Counted from the stretch's first letter, positions 25,858 through 37,364 are shown. The stretch: DNA of 43,982 bases from an uncultured Synechococcales cyanobacterium (GCA_902806435.1 CADCWO010000174.1:1-43982), one strand, 5' to 3'. Program-made: numbers and translations. The notes: a model not told the origin generated them from the letters alone.

Positions 25858-27057
25858 TCATAGCGTCCTGTTCCAGCCTTGGGGTAAATATCCCTCAATC
25901 AAGCAGTCTTCTCCGATGGCATGCCACTGGACCCGCTCTAAGCTCAAGGCCTTTGTCATTGTCGTTAATCCTAACTCGCCAACGGGAGAAGGAGCAGTAA
26001 TCCCACCAACAATTTTTGGAGCAATAAAGGCCATCACCTTTTGAACAGCTCCTTGGGCGATCGCTGGGGCGGCCAGAGTACCACCGCACTCCCACAGCAC
26101 TGATAGGCACCCCCGCTCGTACAGGTAGCTCATGGCAGCGTCGGGAGTTAATGCCTCGAAGGTCACGACTTCCACGCCTTGTTGGCGTAAATACTGCTGG
26201 AACTGCAGGTTGACGCCAGCTTCTGTGAGAACTACGGTTGGGGCTATGGCTGTTTCCCAGAGATGAGTAGTGGTGGAAAAGTTCAGAGATCGACTCATTA
26301 CAACTCTTAGAGGGTTGTCGGTTGAAGTTCCAGCTTGGAAATCACGATGCGTGGTCAGGAGAGGATTGTCATGGCGAACAGTGTTACCACCCACAATCAC
26401 AGCATCACAGGCTGCCCGGAGCTGATGCACCGTATCTCGTGCGGTTTGAGCCGTAACCCAGGCACTATGACCCATTGATGTTGCAATTTTGCCATCTAAG
26501 GTCATGGCATACTTCAGAGTCCCAAACGGGCGATGATAGCGGACTCGGTGCGTAAAGGCTTCATTCAATACTTGACAGGCTGTTTCTTCAACACCGACGA
26601 TCACCTCAATCCCAGCTGAACGAAGGTGGGCAACTCCTCCCCCAGCTACCCTTGGGTCAGGATCAATCATGCCAACCACAACCTGTGAGATTCCAGATTT
26701 AATGATCGCTTCTGCACAGGGAGGTGTTCGCCCGTAGTGATTGCAAGGTTCGAGGTTAACATAGAGAGTCGCACCCCTAGCTCTTACCCCCGCAGCTTGG
26801 AGGGCAAAAACTTCTGCGTGAGGTTGACCTGCACCTGGATGGAAGCCTTCACCGACGATCTGGCCCTGTTGCACAACTACGCAACCAACAACGGGATTTG
26901 GGGCTGTCTTGCCTAGGGCACGGCGTGCCAATAGGAGACACCGCTGCATCATGACCTGGTGGTGTTCACTATCTGTAGAGTTTGTGTCAGTAGTGGGTGA
27001 GAGTGAGTCGAATGTTCCTCCTGGGCTAGGGTCATTCTCCCTGGCAAGATATTCCAT
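25858..27057 (-). CDS. ribD: Bifunctional riboflavin biosynthesis deaminase/reductase RibD
   Basis: A 399-residue protein. An N-terminal extension of about 30 residues precedes the CMP/dCMP-type deaminase domain with zinc ligands in PHAEVFAL and EPCNHYGRTPPCAEA, then the RibD reductase domain (TLKYAMTLDGKIATSMGHSA, DAVIVGGNTVRHDNPLLTT, WECGGTLAAPAI, FIAPKIVGG). It converts the GTP-derived pyrimidine to 5-amino-6-ribitylamino-uracil phosphate. ATG 27057 is used; the core could begin later at MMQRCLLLARRA. First gene of a pair with the downstream membrane protein. Confidence 0.95.
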   Translation of the reverse strand: MEYLARENDPSPGGTFDSLSPTTDTNSTDSEHHQVMMQRCLLLARRALGKTAPNPVVGCVVVQQGQIVGEGFHPGAGQPHAEVFALQAAGVRARGATLYVNLEPCNHYGRTPPCAEAIIKSGISQVVVGMIDPDPRVAGGGVAHLRSAGIEVIVGVEETACQVLNEAFTHRVRYHRPFGTLKYAMTLDGKIATSMGHSAWVTAQTARDTVHQLRAACDAVIVGGNTVRHDNPLLTTHRDFQAGTSTDNPLRVVMSRSLNFSTTTHLWETAIAPTVVLTEAGVNLQFQQYLRQQGVEVVTFEALTPDAAMSYLYERGCLSVLWECGGTLAAPAIAQGAVQKVMAFIAPKIVGGITAPSPVGELGLTTMTKALSLERVQWHAIGEDCLIEGYLPQGWNRTL

Positions 27058-27253
27058 AGACTTTGCAAGTATTTGACTTACCCTTCAGTTTATCGAGGTT
27101 GCCAAGCGCAGTTCTCTTCTGGGATGCTAGAGATAACCCTGGCAAACAATTTAGATCACCTGCATAATTAAAGCCACAGAGAACCAGTTGTCTCTTGGCA
27201 ATCAACCTTAGCAGCAAAACAATGAGAGCAATATCAACAATTGCTATGGGTCT

Positions 27254-27691
27254 ATGAACGTTGGATTGTTGCGCAAACTTCCCTGGCTGTCTCTGGTATT
27301 ACTTTGGATTGGCTATTCAGTACTGGGATGGCACCTATCCACAGCTCCACATTCTTTGGTCTGGACCATTTTTTCGCTTCTGGTAGCAGCATCTTTAGCC
27401 ATAGCCTTGATTTGGGAAGCTCCCTTACTGGGTGCTTTAGTGCGAATGGGCCCGCGTAGCGTAATTTTGGTCTTTATTTTCAGTACAATTGCCTGTTTAG
27501 TAGCTACTTTGCCCTCACTGTTTACCTTAATCGCAGTGGTAGTTGCCGCACAGTTTTTAGTAAGAGTTGAAATGCTATCGGCGGGATTTCAGAACAAACA
27601 CATACTTTGGGCGCTAACCCTCACCACCATATTGGGATTAGTGCCGGGTTGGATAGTTGGTTTCGAGCAGGGTTTACCTACCTTCAGGTAG
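27254..27691 (+). CDS. Small polytopic membrane protein, function unknown
   Basis: A 145-residue protein with about four membrane segments (LPWLSLVLLWIGYSVLGWHL, VWTIFSLLVAASLAIALIWE, VILVFIFSTIACLVATLPSL, ALTLTTILGLVPGWIVGF). The ATG at 27254 is the only good start. It is the sole plus-strand gene between ribD and the second ABC1 kinase and shows no motif. Many cyanobacteria have similar small hydrophobic proteins, but I assign no function. Confidence 0.72.
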   Translation: MNVGLLRKLPWLSLVLLWIGYSVLGWHLSTAPHSLVWTIFSLLVAASLAIALIWEAPLLGALVRMGPRSVILVFIFSTIACLVATLPSLFTLIAVVVAAQFLVRVEMLSAGFQNKHILWALTLTTILGLVPGWIVGFEQGLPTFR

Positions 27692-27936
27692 TGTTCTAGA
27701 CCTGTTAACGAAATGAGGAGGGGATGCTCTAAATAGGTGGAAGGGGTTAAACTGCTCGACCAAAGTTATAGATGAACAGGCCCCAAAGAACTGGTCTTTC
27801 TAGGCCAAGTTTTCTGCCTTGATACTAGGATTGGTCTGTTAGGGCAATTTATATACAGCGCAACCAATGATCAGTAAATTACTTGTAGTAGTATTTATAC
27901 TTAGTTCTAGCGAATTTAAGAAAAGATAAAATCAGG

Positions 27937-29868
27937 GTGAGGTCTAAAGTTACTTTCTCGATCGCATCAGCCAGTGTGGCGCAAGATATTGAGTGGTTTG
28001 TAAATTGGCAGCCCTTAACTCGGTTAATTGTTCAATCCTTTAAGTTTGACGAGGCTAACAAAGCCGTGAATGAAAACTTCAGTGTTTCTCCTACGTTGTC
28101 TCCCCAGTCTGGGGAGCTCACTACAGGTGAAGCCCCTTTTTTACTTGAGCACTTGCGATGCTACGACCCAAGTGTGATTGGTCGCTATTATCGTCGTCGC
28201 CCTTGGCGAGCATTCTGGCGGGTCTTAGTCATTACCTGGCAAATTGGTCAATTTTTCCTAGGTCTTAAGTGGGATGAGTGGATAGGGCAGGCCCAAAAGC
28301 GGCGATCGCTACGGGCAATCCAATTGCGTCAGCTGTTAACACGCTTAGGCCCCACCTTCATCAAAATTGGTCAAGCGTTGTCCACCCGTCCAGATCTAGT
28401 GCGTAAAGACTTTCTTAACGAGTTGGTTTTTCTGCAAGACCAGCTACCGCCCTTCCCGACACCGACTGCTTTTGCCACCATCCACTCAGAGTTGGGAAAA
28501 CCCGTTGATCAAGTTTTTGCTGAAATTTCACCTGAACCGATCGCTGCGGCGAGTTTAGGCCAAGTTTACCGGGGCCGCCTGTTCGACGGCACAGAAGTAG
28601 CCATCAAGGTGCAACGACCGAATCTGGTTTCAATTTTGGCCTTAGATCTATACCTAATTCGTTGGATCGCTTCCTGGATCGGTCCCTGGTTACCGCTCAA
28701 CTTAGGCCACGACCTCACTTTGATTGTGGACGAGTTTGGCTGCAAGCTGTTTGAAGAAATTGACTACCTCCATGAAGGGCGCAATGCTGAGAAGTTTGCC
28801 CACAATTTTCAAGATGATCCGCAGATTAAAGTTCCAGCGATCTACTGGCAGTTTTGTAGTCAACACGTTCTCACACTAGAGTGGATCAATGGTTACAAGC
28901 TAACGAGTACCCAGTGCATTATTCAATCAGATATTGCAACGGATGAGTTGATCCGGGTGGGGGTTAGTGCTGGCCTGCGTCAGTTGTTAGAGTTTGGCTT
29001 TTTCCATGCTGATCCCCATCCGGGTAACTTGTTTGCCCTTCTAGATGGTCGGGTTGCCTATATTGACTTTGGCATGATGGACCAGCTTGATGAAACGACC
29101 AAAGAGACGCTGGTAGATGCCCTGGTGCACCTGATTAACCGTGACTACACAGACCTGGCTCAAGACTTTGCCAAGCTTGGTTTTCTCGCCCCAAACGCTG
29201 ACATTCAACCGATTATCCCTGCTTTGGAAACTGTACTCGGCGATATTATTGGGGCGAGCGTCGGCAACTTTAACTTCAAAACCATCACAGACCGCTTTTC
29301 GGAGCTGATGTATGACTATCCCTTCCGAGTGCCAGCAAAATTTGCCTTGATCATCCGCTCTTTGATCACCCAAGAGGGGGTGGCACTTTGCCTCAATCCC
29401 AACTTTAAGATTGTGGAGGTTGCTTATCCCTATATTGCCGGCCGTCTTCTTACAGGTGAGTCGCCAGAACTGCGGCGACGGCTGCTTGAGGTTCTGTTCA
29501 AAGATGGTAAGTTCCAGTGGCAGCGCTTGGAGAACCTGATTGCAATCGCCCGCTCCGATCAAAGTTTCAACCTAGTGCCGACTGCCCAACTAGGACTGCA
29601 ATACTTGCTATCGGAAGAAGGAAAATCGTTGCGCCGGCAACTAGTACTGGCGTTGACTGAAGATGATCGGCTCCATACAGAAGAAGTTCAACGCCTGTGG
29701 AACTTGATTAAGGAGGATCTAAAGCCTGCTGAACTGCTAGGTGTGGCCTGGTCTGCTTTAACAGAATTTTCTGAGAGTGCAGTGGCAGCTTGGCCGCCGC
29801 TAGCTGCGCTAACCCAGTTTCGGGAGCACTCCTCAGATTCTAGACCGGAGAAAGTGGCGAAAGTTTGA
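27937..29868 (+). CDS. ABC1/AarF (UbiB-like) family atypical kinase, copy 2
   Basis: A 643-residue protein. ABC1 motifs: TFIKIGQALSTRPDLV, AAASLGQVYRG, VAIKVQRP, FEEIDYLHEGRNAEKF, FFHADPHPGNL, YIDFGMMDQL. It differs from copy 1 by a 70-residue N-terminal extension ahead of CYDPSVIGRYYRRRPW, where relatives usually start, and by a 140-residue C-terminal helical extension without the hydrophobic hairpin. The start, GTG 27937, is therefore uncertain; a TTG at about residue 72 is an alternative. Role: quinone/lipid-related regulation by analogy only. Confidence 0.9.
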   Translation: MRSKVTFSIASASVAQDIEWFVNWQPLTRLIVQSFKFDEANKAVNENFSVSPTLSPQSGELTTGEAPFLLEHLRCYDPSVIGRYYRRRPWRAFWRVLVITWQIGQFFLGLKWDEWIGQAQKRRSLRAIQLRQLLTRLGPTFIKIGQALSTRPDLVRKDFLNELVFLQDQLPPFPTPTAFATIHSELGKPVDQVFAEISPEPIAAASLGQVYRGRLFDGTEVAIKVQRPNLVSILALDLYLIRWIASWIGPWLPLNLGHDLTLIVDEFGCKLFEEIDYLHEGRNAEKFAHNFQDDPQIKVPAIYWQFCSQHVLTLEWINGYKLTSTQCIIQSDIATDELIRVGVSAGLRQLLEFGFFHADPHPGNLFALLDGRVAYIDFGMMDQLDETTKETLVDALVHLINRDYTDLAQDFAKLGFLAPNADIQPIIPALETVLGDIIGASVGNFNFKTITDRFSELMYDYPFRVPAKFALIIRSLITQEGVALCLNPNFKIVEVAYPYIAGRLLTGESPELRRRLLEVLFKDGKFQWQRLENLIAIARSDQSFNLVPTAQLGLQYLLSEEGKSLRRQLVLALTEDDRLHTEEVQRLWNLIKEDLKPAELLGVAWSALTEFSESAVAAWPPLAALTQFREHSSDSRPEKVAKV

Positions 29869-30063
29869 TATTGGGTCTAGATGGTGATTCCATATACAAG
29901 TGGCTAAATCCTGTTAAAATTCAGGCTCATACCACTTCACAGCCTGTCATAGCGCAAGCATCAGGATGCTCCCAACCGGCTTTCGGTATCAGGCTAAGCG
30001 GTTGAGCACCTATTTGACCTCTACGCTTGAGTACCAAGTCAGAACCTATTGAGGAATTTGCCA

Positions 30064-30441
30064 GTGTATATTCTAGAACCACCCTATTTTCTCCTTGTTG
30101 CAGGCTTAGTGGCAGCGATCGCATCCGGTGTTGCCTTTCAGGTCACCTTGAAGCAGTTAGTCCATGAGTGGTATAGGACACACTCGACAAGGGCGTTGAG
30201 CAATCTCAAGGGAACCCAATTGCTTATCCCCTTCCTTGGTATCTCTGGGGGCGTTTGCATCTTTCTAGGCTCTGGTCTGGCCATTTTTGGCTTTGCTAAC
30301 TGGCTGGGTTATGGCCTGTCTGTTGTCTTAACTGTCGTCACAAGCCTATTGATCTGGTTCCAGCTCGGTCGATTACTCGCGGTGCTAGAAAAAGGCGGCT
30401 CTGAGGCTCTTGATTTAGATTTCCTCAGAGCTAAAGAATAA
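30064..30441 (+). CDS. Small membrane protein, function unknown
   Basis: A 125-residue protein with membrane segments at about 7-25, 50-75 and 77-100 (PPYFLLVAGLVAAIASGVAF, LLIPFLGISGGVCIFLGSGL) and a polar C-terminus ending in LDLDFLRAKE. GTG 30064 is chosen because GAGGAA ends seven bases before it; TTG 30049 or 30058 would add a few residues. It converges on aroE with 64 bases between. No motif recognised. Confidence 0.7.
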   Translation: MYILEPPYFLLVAGLVAAIASGVAFQVTLKQLVHEWYRTHSTRALSNLKGTQLLIPFLGISGGVCIFLGSGLAIFGFANWLGYGLSVVLTVVTSLLIWFQLGRLLAVLEKGGSEALDLDFLRAKE

Positions 30442-30505
30442 ACCAGCTCTACCCATTCAGCCTGGCTGGCTTCTGCTGGGTGATCTCTTTCTCGTGCCTG
30501 ATGGG

Positions 30506-31426
30506 TCAAGATGCAAGGTATTCTTGTGCTGCTTGGCGCATCACATCCATGGGGGCAGGTTGGTTTAACCAGATCTCCAGTGCTGCTGCACCCTGTTGCA
30601 CCAACATCTCCAGGCCATTGATTGTGGTTAATCCCCTAGCTCGGCCCTGTTTCAGTAAGTAGGTAGGGCTAGGGGTATAAATCAGGTCATAGACGATTGC
30701 TTGAGTGGGAAGTTGCTCAACATCATGACCACTGAGGGGAGACTGGTTAACCTGAGGATGCATGCCAACCGGGGTGGTGTTGACCAGTAGATCTGCTTGC
30801 GGTAGCAATGCAGGCAGATCTGTCCAGGTATGGATGTGCAGGTTTTTGAGGAAGGCTGTTCCCGGCCCTGCGGTTCTACTGGAGATGCCACTAAGGGCCG
30901 GGTTCCAACTCTGTTGAAAGTACTTTAGCTTTTGGAGATCGCGCCCTACCACCCGAATCGCCTTGCAGCCTAACTGGGCACAGCCAGCAATCACGGCTCT
31001 AGCAGCACCGCCACTACCCAGGACGAGGGCAGTTGTTTGCTGCCAATCCCGCTGCCCTTGCAGGGGGGCCAGGAAACCCTGAACATCAGTGTTAGTGCCA
31101 CTCCATCCCTGCTCTGTGCGCCAGACGGTATTCACTGCACCCACCGCTTGGGCGATCGCGGAAACTTGATCGAGCAGGGGCAGAATCGCTTGCTTGTGGG
31201 GAATCGTGACATTAAATCCGCGCAGACCAATAGCTGCAAAGCCAGCCAGCGCAGTTGCTAGATCTGCTGGCCCGACTGACAATGCGACGTAGATATAGTC
31301 AAGTCTTTGCCCAACATTACGGCTAAGACTTGTCAGAGCAGCATTATGCATTATGGGGGAAAGGGAATGCTCGACTGGGTAGCCAATAACACCCAGTAGT
31401 TTGGTTGTGCCTGTAATCACTCCCAT
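30506..31426 (-). CDS. aroE: Shikimate dehydrogenase (NADP+)
   Basis: A 306-residue protein. The substrate site SLSPIMHNAAL, catalytic Lys in NVTIPHK, Asp in NTDVQGF and nucleotide motif GSGGAARA are all present, followed by NTTPVGMHP, the late YDLIYTP and GLEMLVQQGA. It reduces 3-dehydroshikimate in aromatic amino-acid synthesis. It is slightly longer than most family members (about 275-290), with an extra stretch around residues 180-195 (SSRTAGPGTAF). The ATG at 31426 lies 23 bases after the glnB stop, so co-transcription with glnB is likely. Confidence 0.95.
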   Translation of the reverse strand: MGVITGTTKLLGVIGYPVEHSLSPIMHNAALTSLSRNVGQRLDYIYVALSVGPADLATALAGFAAIGLRGFNVTIPHKQAILPLLDQVSAIAQAVGAVNTVWRTEQGWSGTNTDVQGFLAPLQGQRDWQQTTALVLGSGGAARAVIAGCAQLGCKAIRVVGRDLQKLKYFQQSWNPALSGISSRTAGPGTAFLKNLHIHTWTDLPALLPQADLLVNTTPVGMHPQVNQSPLSGHDVEQLPTQAIVYDLIYTPSPTYLLKQGRARGLTTINGLEMLVQQGAAALEIWLNQPAPMDVMRQAAQEYLAS

Positions 31427-31449
31427 GCAGTACCCTGCTTTTGTTGCGG

Positions 31450-32203
<754 letters not shown>

Positions 32204-34810
32204 ATGCTTGAATCTTACCGTCATCATGTTGCAGAGCGAACTAAACTGGGTATCCCTGCCTTGCCACTTAATGCCCAGCAAACAGCTGAACTGTGCGAGT
32301 TACTCAAGCATCCCTCTGAAGAGGCAGAAGATTTACTTGCCTTACTGCGTGAGCGGGTTCCCCCAGGGGTTGATGAAGCGGCCTACGTGAAGGCTGCCTT
32401 CTTAAGTGCGATTGCCCAAGGGGAAGCACAGAGCCCCTTAATTGCTCCTCAGGCAGCGGTGGAACTCTTAGGGACAATGATTGGTGGCTATAATGTGCAA
32501 TCACTTGTGGAGCTGTTGAGCCATCCAGAGGCAGCCTTAGCCAGTAGCGCCGCCGCAGCCCTAGGTAAGACACTACTAGTCTTTGACGCTTTTAACGATA
32601 TTTGGGCGTTAGCGGAAACGAATCCCTATGCCAAACAAGTTGTGGATGCTTGGGCAGTAGCAGAGTGGTTCACAACTCGGCCTACCCTGGCCGAGGCAAT
32701 TCAGGTCACGGTTTTCAAAGTTCCTGGCGAAACGAACACCGATGATCTTTCCCCAGCCTCTCATGCTTCTACCAGGCCAGATATCCCCCTGCACGCATTG
32801 GCGATGTTGGAGTCCCGAATGCCCGGGGCGATGGTGGAGCTAGCTGCCTTGAAGCAAAAAGGGTATCCCGTAGCCTACGTGGGAGATGTGGTAGGTACAG
32901 GGTCATCTCGTAAGTCAGCAATCAACTCTTTGCTGTGGCATATCGGCCAAGACATTCCTTGTGTGCCGAATAAACGGACGGGGGGATACATTCTGGGAGG
33001 AGCGATCGCTCCTATCTTCTTCAATACCGCGGAAGACTCTGGTGCACTGCCAATCCAATGTGACGTCACCCGTATGGAAACCGGAATGGTGATCACAATC
33101 CACCCTTACAAGGGTGAAATCACCGATGAATCCGGTGCTGTGATTTCCACGTTTACTCTCCAGCCCAACACAATCGCGGATGAAGTTCGCGCTGGAGGTC
33201 GCATTCCTTTAATTATTGGTCGAGGCCTAACGGATAAGATCCGTACTGCTTTAGGAGCAGAAACCAGCCTGGTATTTATCCGGCCTCAATCTCCTGTTGA
33301 TAGCGGTAAAGGCTTCACCCTAGCTCAAAAGATGGTCGGTAAAGCTTGTGGTTTACCAGGCATCAGGCCGGGGACAGCCTGCGAACCGCTAATGACCACG
33401 GTTGGCTCCCAAGATACTACTGGGCCGATGACCCGTGATGAACTGAAGGAATTGGCTTGTCTAGGCTTCAATGCCGACTTAGTGTTGCAAAGCTTCTGCC
33501 ACACTGCCGCCTATCCTAAACCGGTTGACATTCAAACCCACCAGGAGCTACCAGACTTCTTCTCTCAACGAGGTGGAGTTGCCCTGCGCCCAGGAGATGG
33601 CATCATCCATTCCTGGTTAAACCGGATGCTGCTACCGGACACCGTAGGGACAGGAGGTGATTCTCATACGCGCTTTCCGTTAGGAATTTCTTTCCCGGCC
33701 GGCTCTGGGTTGGTGGCCTTTGCCGCTGCTTTAGGTGTGATGCCTTTAGATATGCCGGAATCCGTTTTAGTCCGGTTTAAAGGGCAGATGCAGCCGGGGA
33801 TCACCCTGCGCGACTTGGTGAATGCGATTCCTTACGTTGCTATCCAGCAGGGACTATTGACCGTTGAGAAGGAAAACAAAAAAAACGTCTTCTCTGGGCG
33901 GATCATGGAAATTGAAGGCTTACCAGACTTGAAAATTGAGCAGGCGTTTGAACTCACAGATGCGACTGCCGAGCGCTCCTGCGCTGGCTGCACAATTAAG
34001 CTAAGTTCAGAAACGGTGGCTGAGTACCTGCGCTCCAATGTTGCTTTGTTGAAAAATATGGCAGCGCGGGGCTACCAGGATGCCAGAACTATTCTGCGGC
34101 GGGCAGCCCAGATGGAACAGTGGCTGGCAAACCCCGTACTGATGGAAGCTGATGCCGATGCGGAGTACGTGGAAGTGATCGAGATTGACCTGAACCAAAT
34201 CACAGAGCCAATCGTTGCCGCTCCCAATGACCCAGACAACATCAAGCTCTTGTCTGAGGTGGCCCATGACCCGATTGATGAAGTGTTCATTGGTTCCTGT
34301 ATGACCAACATCGGGCATTACCGGGCAACAGCTGAGGTTCTAACAGGTGAACCCCCAGTGGAGGTGCGCCTGTGGATTTGCCCGCCAACCCGGATGGACG
34401 AACAGCAATTGCGTTCAGAGGGGGTTTACAATGCTTTTGCTGCTGCCGGAGCCAGAACAGAGCTCCCTGGTTGTAGCCTCTGTATGGGTAACCAAGCGCG
34501 TGTCGCAGATAACACCACCGTTTTCTCGACTTCTACCCGCAACTTCAATAACCGGATGGGTAAAGGGGCTCAGGTTTACCTAGGTTCCGCAGAGCTAGCA
34601 GCAGCCTGTGCAATGCTGGGTCGGATTCCAACCGTTGCCGAGTATCGAGAGATTGTGGCTCAAAAGATTGCTCCTCTTTCGGGTGACATCTATCGCTATC
34701 TCAACTTTGACCAAATTGCTGGCTTTGAAGACGAAGGCCGGGTGATTTCTCTGGAGGAAATGCCAAGAATTGAGGATATTTTAGGAATGCCTACGGGGGT
34801 CGGCCGTTAA
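32204..34810 (+). CDS. acnB: Bifunctional aconitate hydratase 2 / 2-methylisocitrate dehydratase (AcnB)
   Basis: An 868-residue protein, the usual AcnB length and domain order: HEAT-like N-terminus (1-150, [16 protein letters not shown]), swivel domain (about 165-375, [19 protein letters not shown] and [15 protein letters not shown]), then the core. All three [4Fe-4S] ligands are present, C699 in [12 protein letters not shown] and C757/C760 in [11 protein letters not shown]. It is the main TCA aconitase in cyanobacteria. ATG 32204 is used because MLESYRHHV is the family start; the TTG at 32162 is too far upstream. It is divergent from glnB. Confidence 0.96.
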   Translation: MLESYRHHVAERTKLGIPALPLNAQQTAELCELLKHPSEEAEDLLALLRERVPPGVDEAAYVKAAFLSAIAQGEAQSPLIAPQAAVELLGTMIGGYNVQSLVELLSHPEAALASSAAAALGKTLLVFDAFNDIWALAETNPYAKQVVDAWAVAEWFTTRPTLAEAIQVTVFKVPGETNTDDLSPASHASTRPDIPLHALAMLESRMPGAMVELAALKQKGYPVAYVGDVVGTGSSRKSAINSLLWHIGQDIPCVPNKRTGGYILGGAIAPIFFNTAEDSGALPIQCDVTRMETGMVITIHPYKGEITDESGAVISTFTLQPNTIADEVRAGGRIPLIIGRGLTDKIRTALGAETSLVFIRPQSPVDSGKGFTLAQKMVGKACGLPGIRPGTACEPLMTTVGSQDTTGPMTRDELKELACLGFNADLVLQSFCHTAAYPKPVDIQTHQELPDFFSQRGGVALRPGDGIIHSWLNRMLLPDTVGTGGDSHTRFPLGISFPAGSGLVAFAAALGVMPLDMPESVLVRFKGQMQPGITLRDLVNAIPYVAIQQGLLTVEKENKKNVFSGRIMEIEGLPDLKIEQAFELTDATAERSCAGCTIKLSSETVAEYLRSNVALLKNMAARGYQDARTILRRAAQMEQWLANPVLMEADADAEYVEVIEIDLNQITEPIVAAPNDPDNIKLLSEVAHDPIDEVFIGSCMTNIGHYRATAEVLTGEPPVEVRLWICPPTRMDEQQLRSEGVYNAFAAAGARTELPGCSLCMGNQARVADNTTVFSTSTRNFNNRMGKGAQVYLGSAELAAACAMLGRIPTVAEYREIVAQKIAPLSGDIYRYLNFDQIAGFEDEGRVISLEEMPRIEDILGMPTGVGR

Positions 34811-34875
34811 GCTCCCAAAAAATTCATGAATTTCTTCTTAAAGGTTTTACAAGAATAAATCACAATTATTTCATC

Positions 34876-34942
34876 TTGAGCCAAAAGTTCTGGCTCAAAG
34901 AGAAGTTCGGCTAATCAGAGGTAGAAGTGCCTGCTCTACCTC
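34876..34942. terminator. Two hairpins between convergent acnB and the RTX/HAF gene
   Basis: TTGAGCCA (34876-34883) pairs with TGGCTCAA (34891-34898) around a 7-base loop. GAGGTAGA (34918-34925) pairs with TCTACCTC (34935-34942) around a 9-base loop. Both are perfect 8-bp stems between two converging genes, so each probably terminates or stabilises one transcript; neither has a T-run. Confidence 0.45.
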
Positions 34943-34966
34943 CCCGGCCTCAACCTGTGAAATTCG

Positions 34967-36820
34967 CTAAATAGGTGTGGCTAGAAAAGCGTGGGTTTGA
35001 CCATCAATCGTGCCTGTGCCAACTATCTGCCCCAGGTCATTGATGGCATTGGCAGATTCCAGAGCCCACCCAGAGTTAGCCGGAATCAGGCTATTAAGAT
35101 TTTGCCTTGTTCCACCCTCATATAAAAAGGGACGATTAATATCATCCGCGATTCTTGAATAGCCAACGACCTGACCTAAATTATTTATGTCATTGGCAGA
35201 ACTCTCACCGACTAGCGGATCAAGGTCTTGGATAGTCCCGTCTTCATCCCACAAGACGGCAGTCGTCTCACCATCATAGGAACCGCCAACAACCTGGCCT
35301 AGGTCATTAATGCCCTCAGAATAGGTGTAGTCCTGATTGGTCAACCCAGCTAACTTCGTCGCCCCGCCATTCTTGTTCCAACGGTATGCCTGAGCGCCAT
35401 ACTGGTCACTCGAGCTTCCAGTCACCTGGCCAGAGTTGTTGATATCCCTCACATTGTCGTACTTGTAGTCGCTGCTCGGAAAATCAATGGTGGTGAAACC
35501 TGTATTTTTGTCCCAAAGAAACGAGCTAGCTGGAAACTCATAAACCTGCTGGCCAGACTCGTCAAAATAGATAGTTGATGAATTGCCTACCACTTGACCT
35601 TGATCATTAATTCCTTCACCGGCGGTATCAAAGGCAGCAGGGTTTTCGCCGTCAGGTACACCCAGGCTCTTCATACCTGCTTTCTTACTCCACAGGAAAG
35701 CGCGATTGCGCCCGCTTGAGGTTTCTGCCACACCCGTGACCTGACCAGCATTGTTGATCGCAGTAGCTTGACTGAAGCCACCTCCAAGGGTACCGAGATC
35801 TTCCTTTCCCATGCTCTTTTCCCAGATAAAAGCGTGAGAACTATAGCTATCCTCCTCACCAGGTTTTGCTACGGAGCCAACCACCTGGCCAGCGTTGTTG
35901 ATGTCTGTCACAGACCCATACTCACCAACCCTACCGATGTCAGTGATGGCATAGCGATCAAAGGGATCGTTGTCCACGATTTCCAAGGTGGCTGTCTTTT
36001 GCTCCCCGATCGCGGTCCCACTGCTGGGGGCAGCTAAGCTTAACTGGATCGTCTCTGGTCCCTCAACCAATCGGTCATCAATCAGAGGAATCTGGATGGT
36101 TTGTTCTACTTCCCCTTCGGCAAACTTAACGCTCACTGGCTTTTGCCGGTAATCGGCTAGCGTTGCACTGCCCTCTGACAGAGTGATCTTGGCGCTGGCA
36201 GTACTATCACTGCGACCGCTGCGAGTCACAGTGACGGCGGCAATTGGGGTGTCATCTTCGCGCACACTAAAATTGGCAGCGCTAAATTCCAAGGTACCGG
36301 CAGTCAGAAAGTTGGCCTTGGTGATGGTGCTGCGCTTAATGCCTGGCAAAATTGCCAAGAACTGTCCAGTCAGCTTGTCCGTGATAATGGTGTCAGCAAC
36401 ATGGTTTCCCTTGCCTTGAGCAACCTTTAAGTCACTCAGGTTGATCCCCTTTGCTAACTCCAGCCAGTCTTCGCTGTTAAAGTCTGTGATGACATCTGCT
36501 GTAGCTAAGGTAGTGTTGCTAATGCTACTTGAGAGCACAAAGCGATCGCTCTCCCTGCCGCCTGTGAGGATATCCCGTCCACTACCTCCTAAAAGCCTGT
36601 CTCTACCATCACCGCCTTTCAAGCTGTCAGCGCCAGCCTTACCTTTAAGTTGATCGTTGCCTGTGCCACCTTTTAAGCGGTCATTGCCGCTACCGCCTTG
36701 CAATCGGTCACTGCCTTGATTGCCGTAGAGTTGGTCATCACCATCCCCGCCTAAAATATAATCATTGCCACTACCCCCTCTGAGTGTGTCATTGCCAGCA
36801 GTGCCTTCAATCGTTGCCAT
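34967..36820 (-). CDS. RTX/Calx-beta/HAF-repeat secreted protein
   Basis: A 617-residue protein. Residues 1-95 hold about nine RTX calcium-binding nonapeptides (GGSGNDYILGGDGDDQLYGN and similar), then VITDFNSEDWLELAKGINLS, typical of RTX C-terminal caps. Residues 178-288 form a Calx-beta domain (DDTPIAAVTVTRSG, PETIQLSLAAP, EIVDNDPF). Residues 292-617 carry seven HAF extracellular repeats, with motifs such as DINNAGQVVGS, AINNAGQVTGV, GINDQGQVVGN and AINDLGQIVGT. There is no N-terminal signal peptide; such proteins leave through type I secretion, though here the RTX block is N-terminal instead of C-terminal. Role probably surface or adhesive. Confidence 0.88.
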   Translation of the reverse strand: MATIEGTAGNDTLRGGSGNDYILGGDGDDQLYGNQGSDRLQGGSGNDRLKGGTGNDQLKGKAGADSLKGGDGRDRLLGGSGRDILTGGRESDRFVLSSSISNTTLATADVITDFNSEDWLELAKGINLSDLKVAQGKGNHVADTIITDKLTGQFLAILPGIKRSTITKANFLTAGTLEFSAANFSVREDDTPIAAVTVTRSGRSDSTASAKITLSEGSATLADYRQKPVSVKFAEGEVEQTIQIPLIDDRLVEGPETIQLSLAAPSSGTAIGEQKTATLEIVDNDPFDRYAITDIGRVGEYGSVTDINNAGQVVGSVAKPGEEDSYSSHAFIWEKSMGKEDLGTLGGGFSQATAINNAGQVTGVAETSSGRNRAFLWSKKAGMKSLGVPDGENPAAFDTAGEGINDQGQVVGNSSTIYFDESGQQVYEFPASSFLWDKNTGFTTIDFPSSDYKYDNVRDINNSGQVTGSSSDQYGAQAYRWNKNGGATKLAGLTNQDYTYSEGINDLGQVVGGSYDGETTAVLWDEDGTIQDLDPLVGESSANDINNLGQVVGYSRIADDINRPFLYEGGTRQNLNSLIPANSGWALESANAINDLGQIVGTGTIDGQTHAFLATPI

Positions 36821-37364
36821 AACTTTAATTCCTTATCGTGTTTACTCTTTAACCGTTTTCCAAATAGGGAGAACGTGAAAAGAGGCCACACTTCGGCCTG
36901 CTGTTCCCCCCGAAACATCATCCATATGAGAAGCCTCAAGTTTTATCGCTTACCCAGGCTTTTGTCTTTGAGTGAGTTGAAGCTATTCCTGTAGGATTTG
37001 ACTACAGAAACTCAAGCCAGATACTCAATTCCCTCAACAAGAGAGATTGCTGTATTAACTGATTTTTTAGAGCTATGTGGGCTAGACAGCCTTAAAGCTA
37101 ACACTCGCAAACCCTTGCCTAAGTTAATGTTTCATAAAGTTTGCATCCAACTTTCAGGATTAGCGATCGCTATAGGACGGCAATCATCAGCTTTAAGCGC
37201 TGCAAGAGCGATCGCAGCTAGGAGGCTTTACCAAACTACGATAGAAGCCAAGCTATTTCGCATGGTCCATTTTCTTCTATAAAAGCACCAGTCTTTAAAG
37301 AATCCTCAAAGGTTGCTTGCTCAAAAAATTCGTCATACAAGTCACTAGATGAGCTGAAAAGGAC
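36821..37364. other. Gap of about 540 bases upstream of the RTX/HAF gene
   Basis: Non-coding as far as I can see. It contains two HIP1 octamers (about 37165 and 37209) and an open frame from TTG 36998 to 37282 without a ribosome-binding site or recognisable domain. It must hold the RTX/HAF promoter, which I cannot place. Confidence 0.5.

Noticed and set aside
36998-37282. 94-codon plus-strand frame starting at TTG
   Set aside because: No SD, no recognisable domain, and the 3' half is made largely of HIP1-containing low-information sequence.
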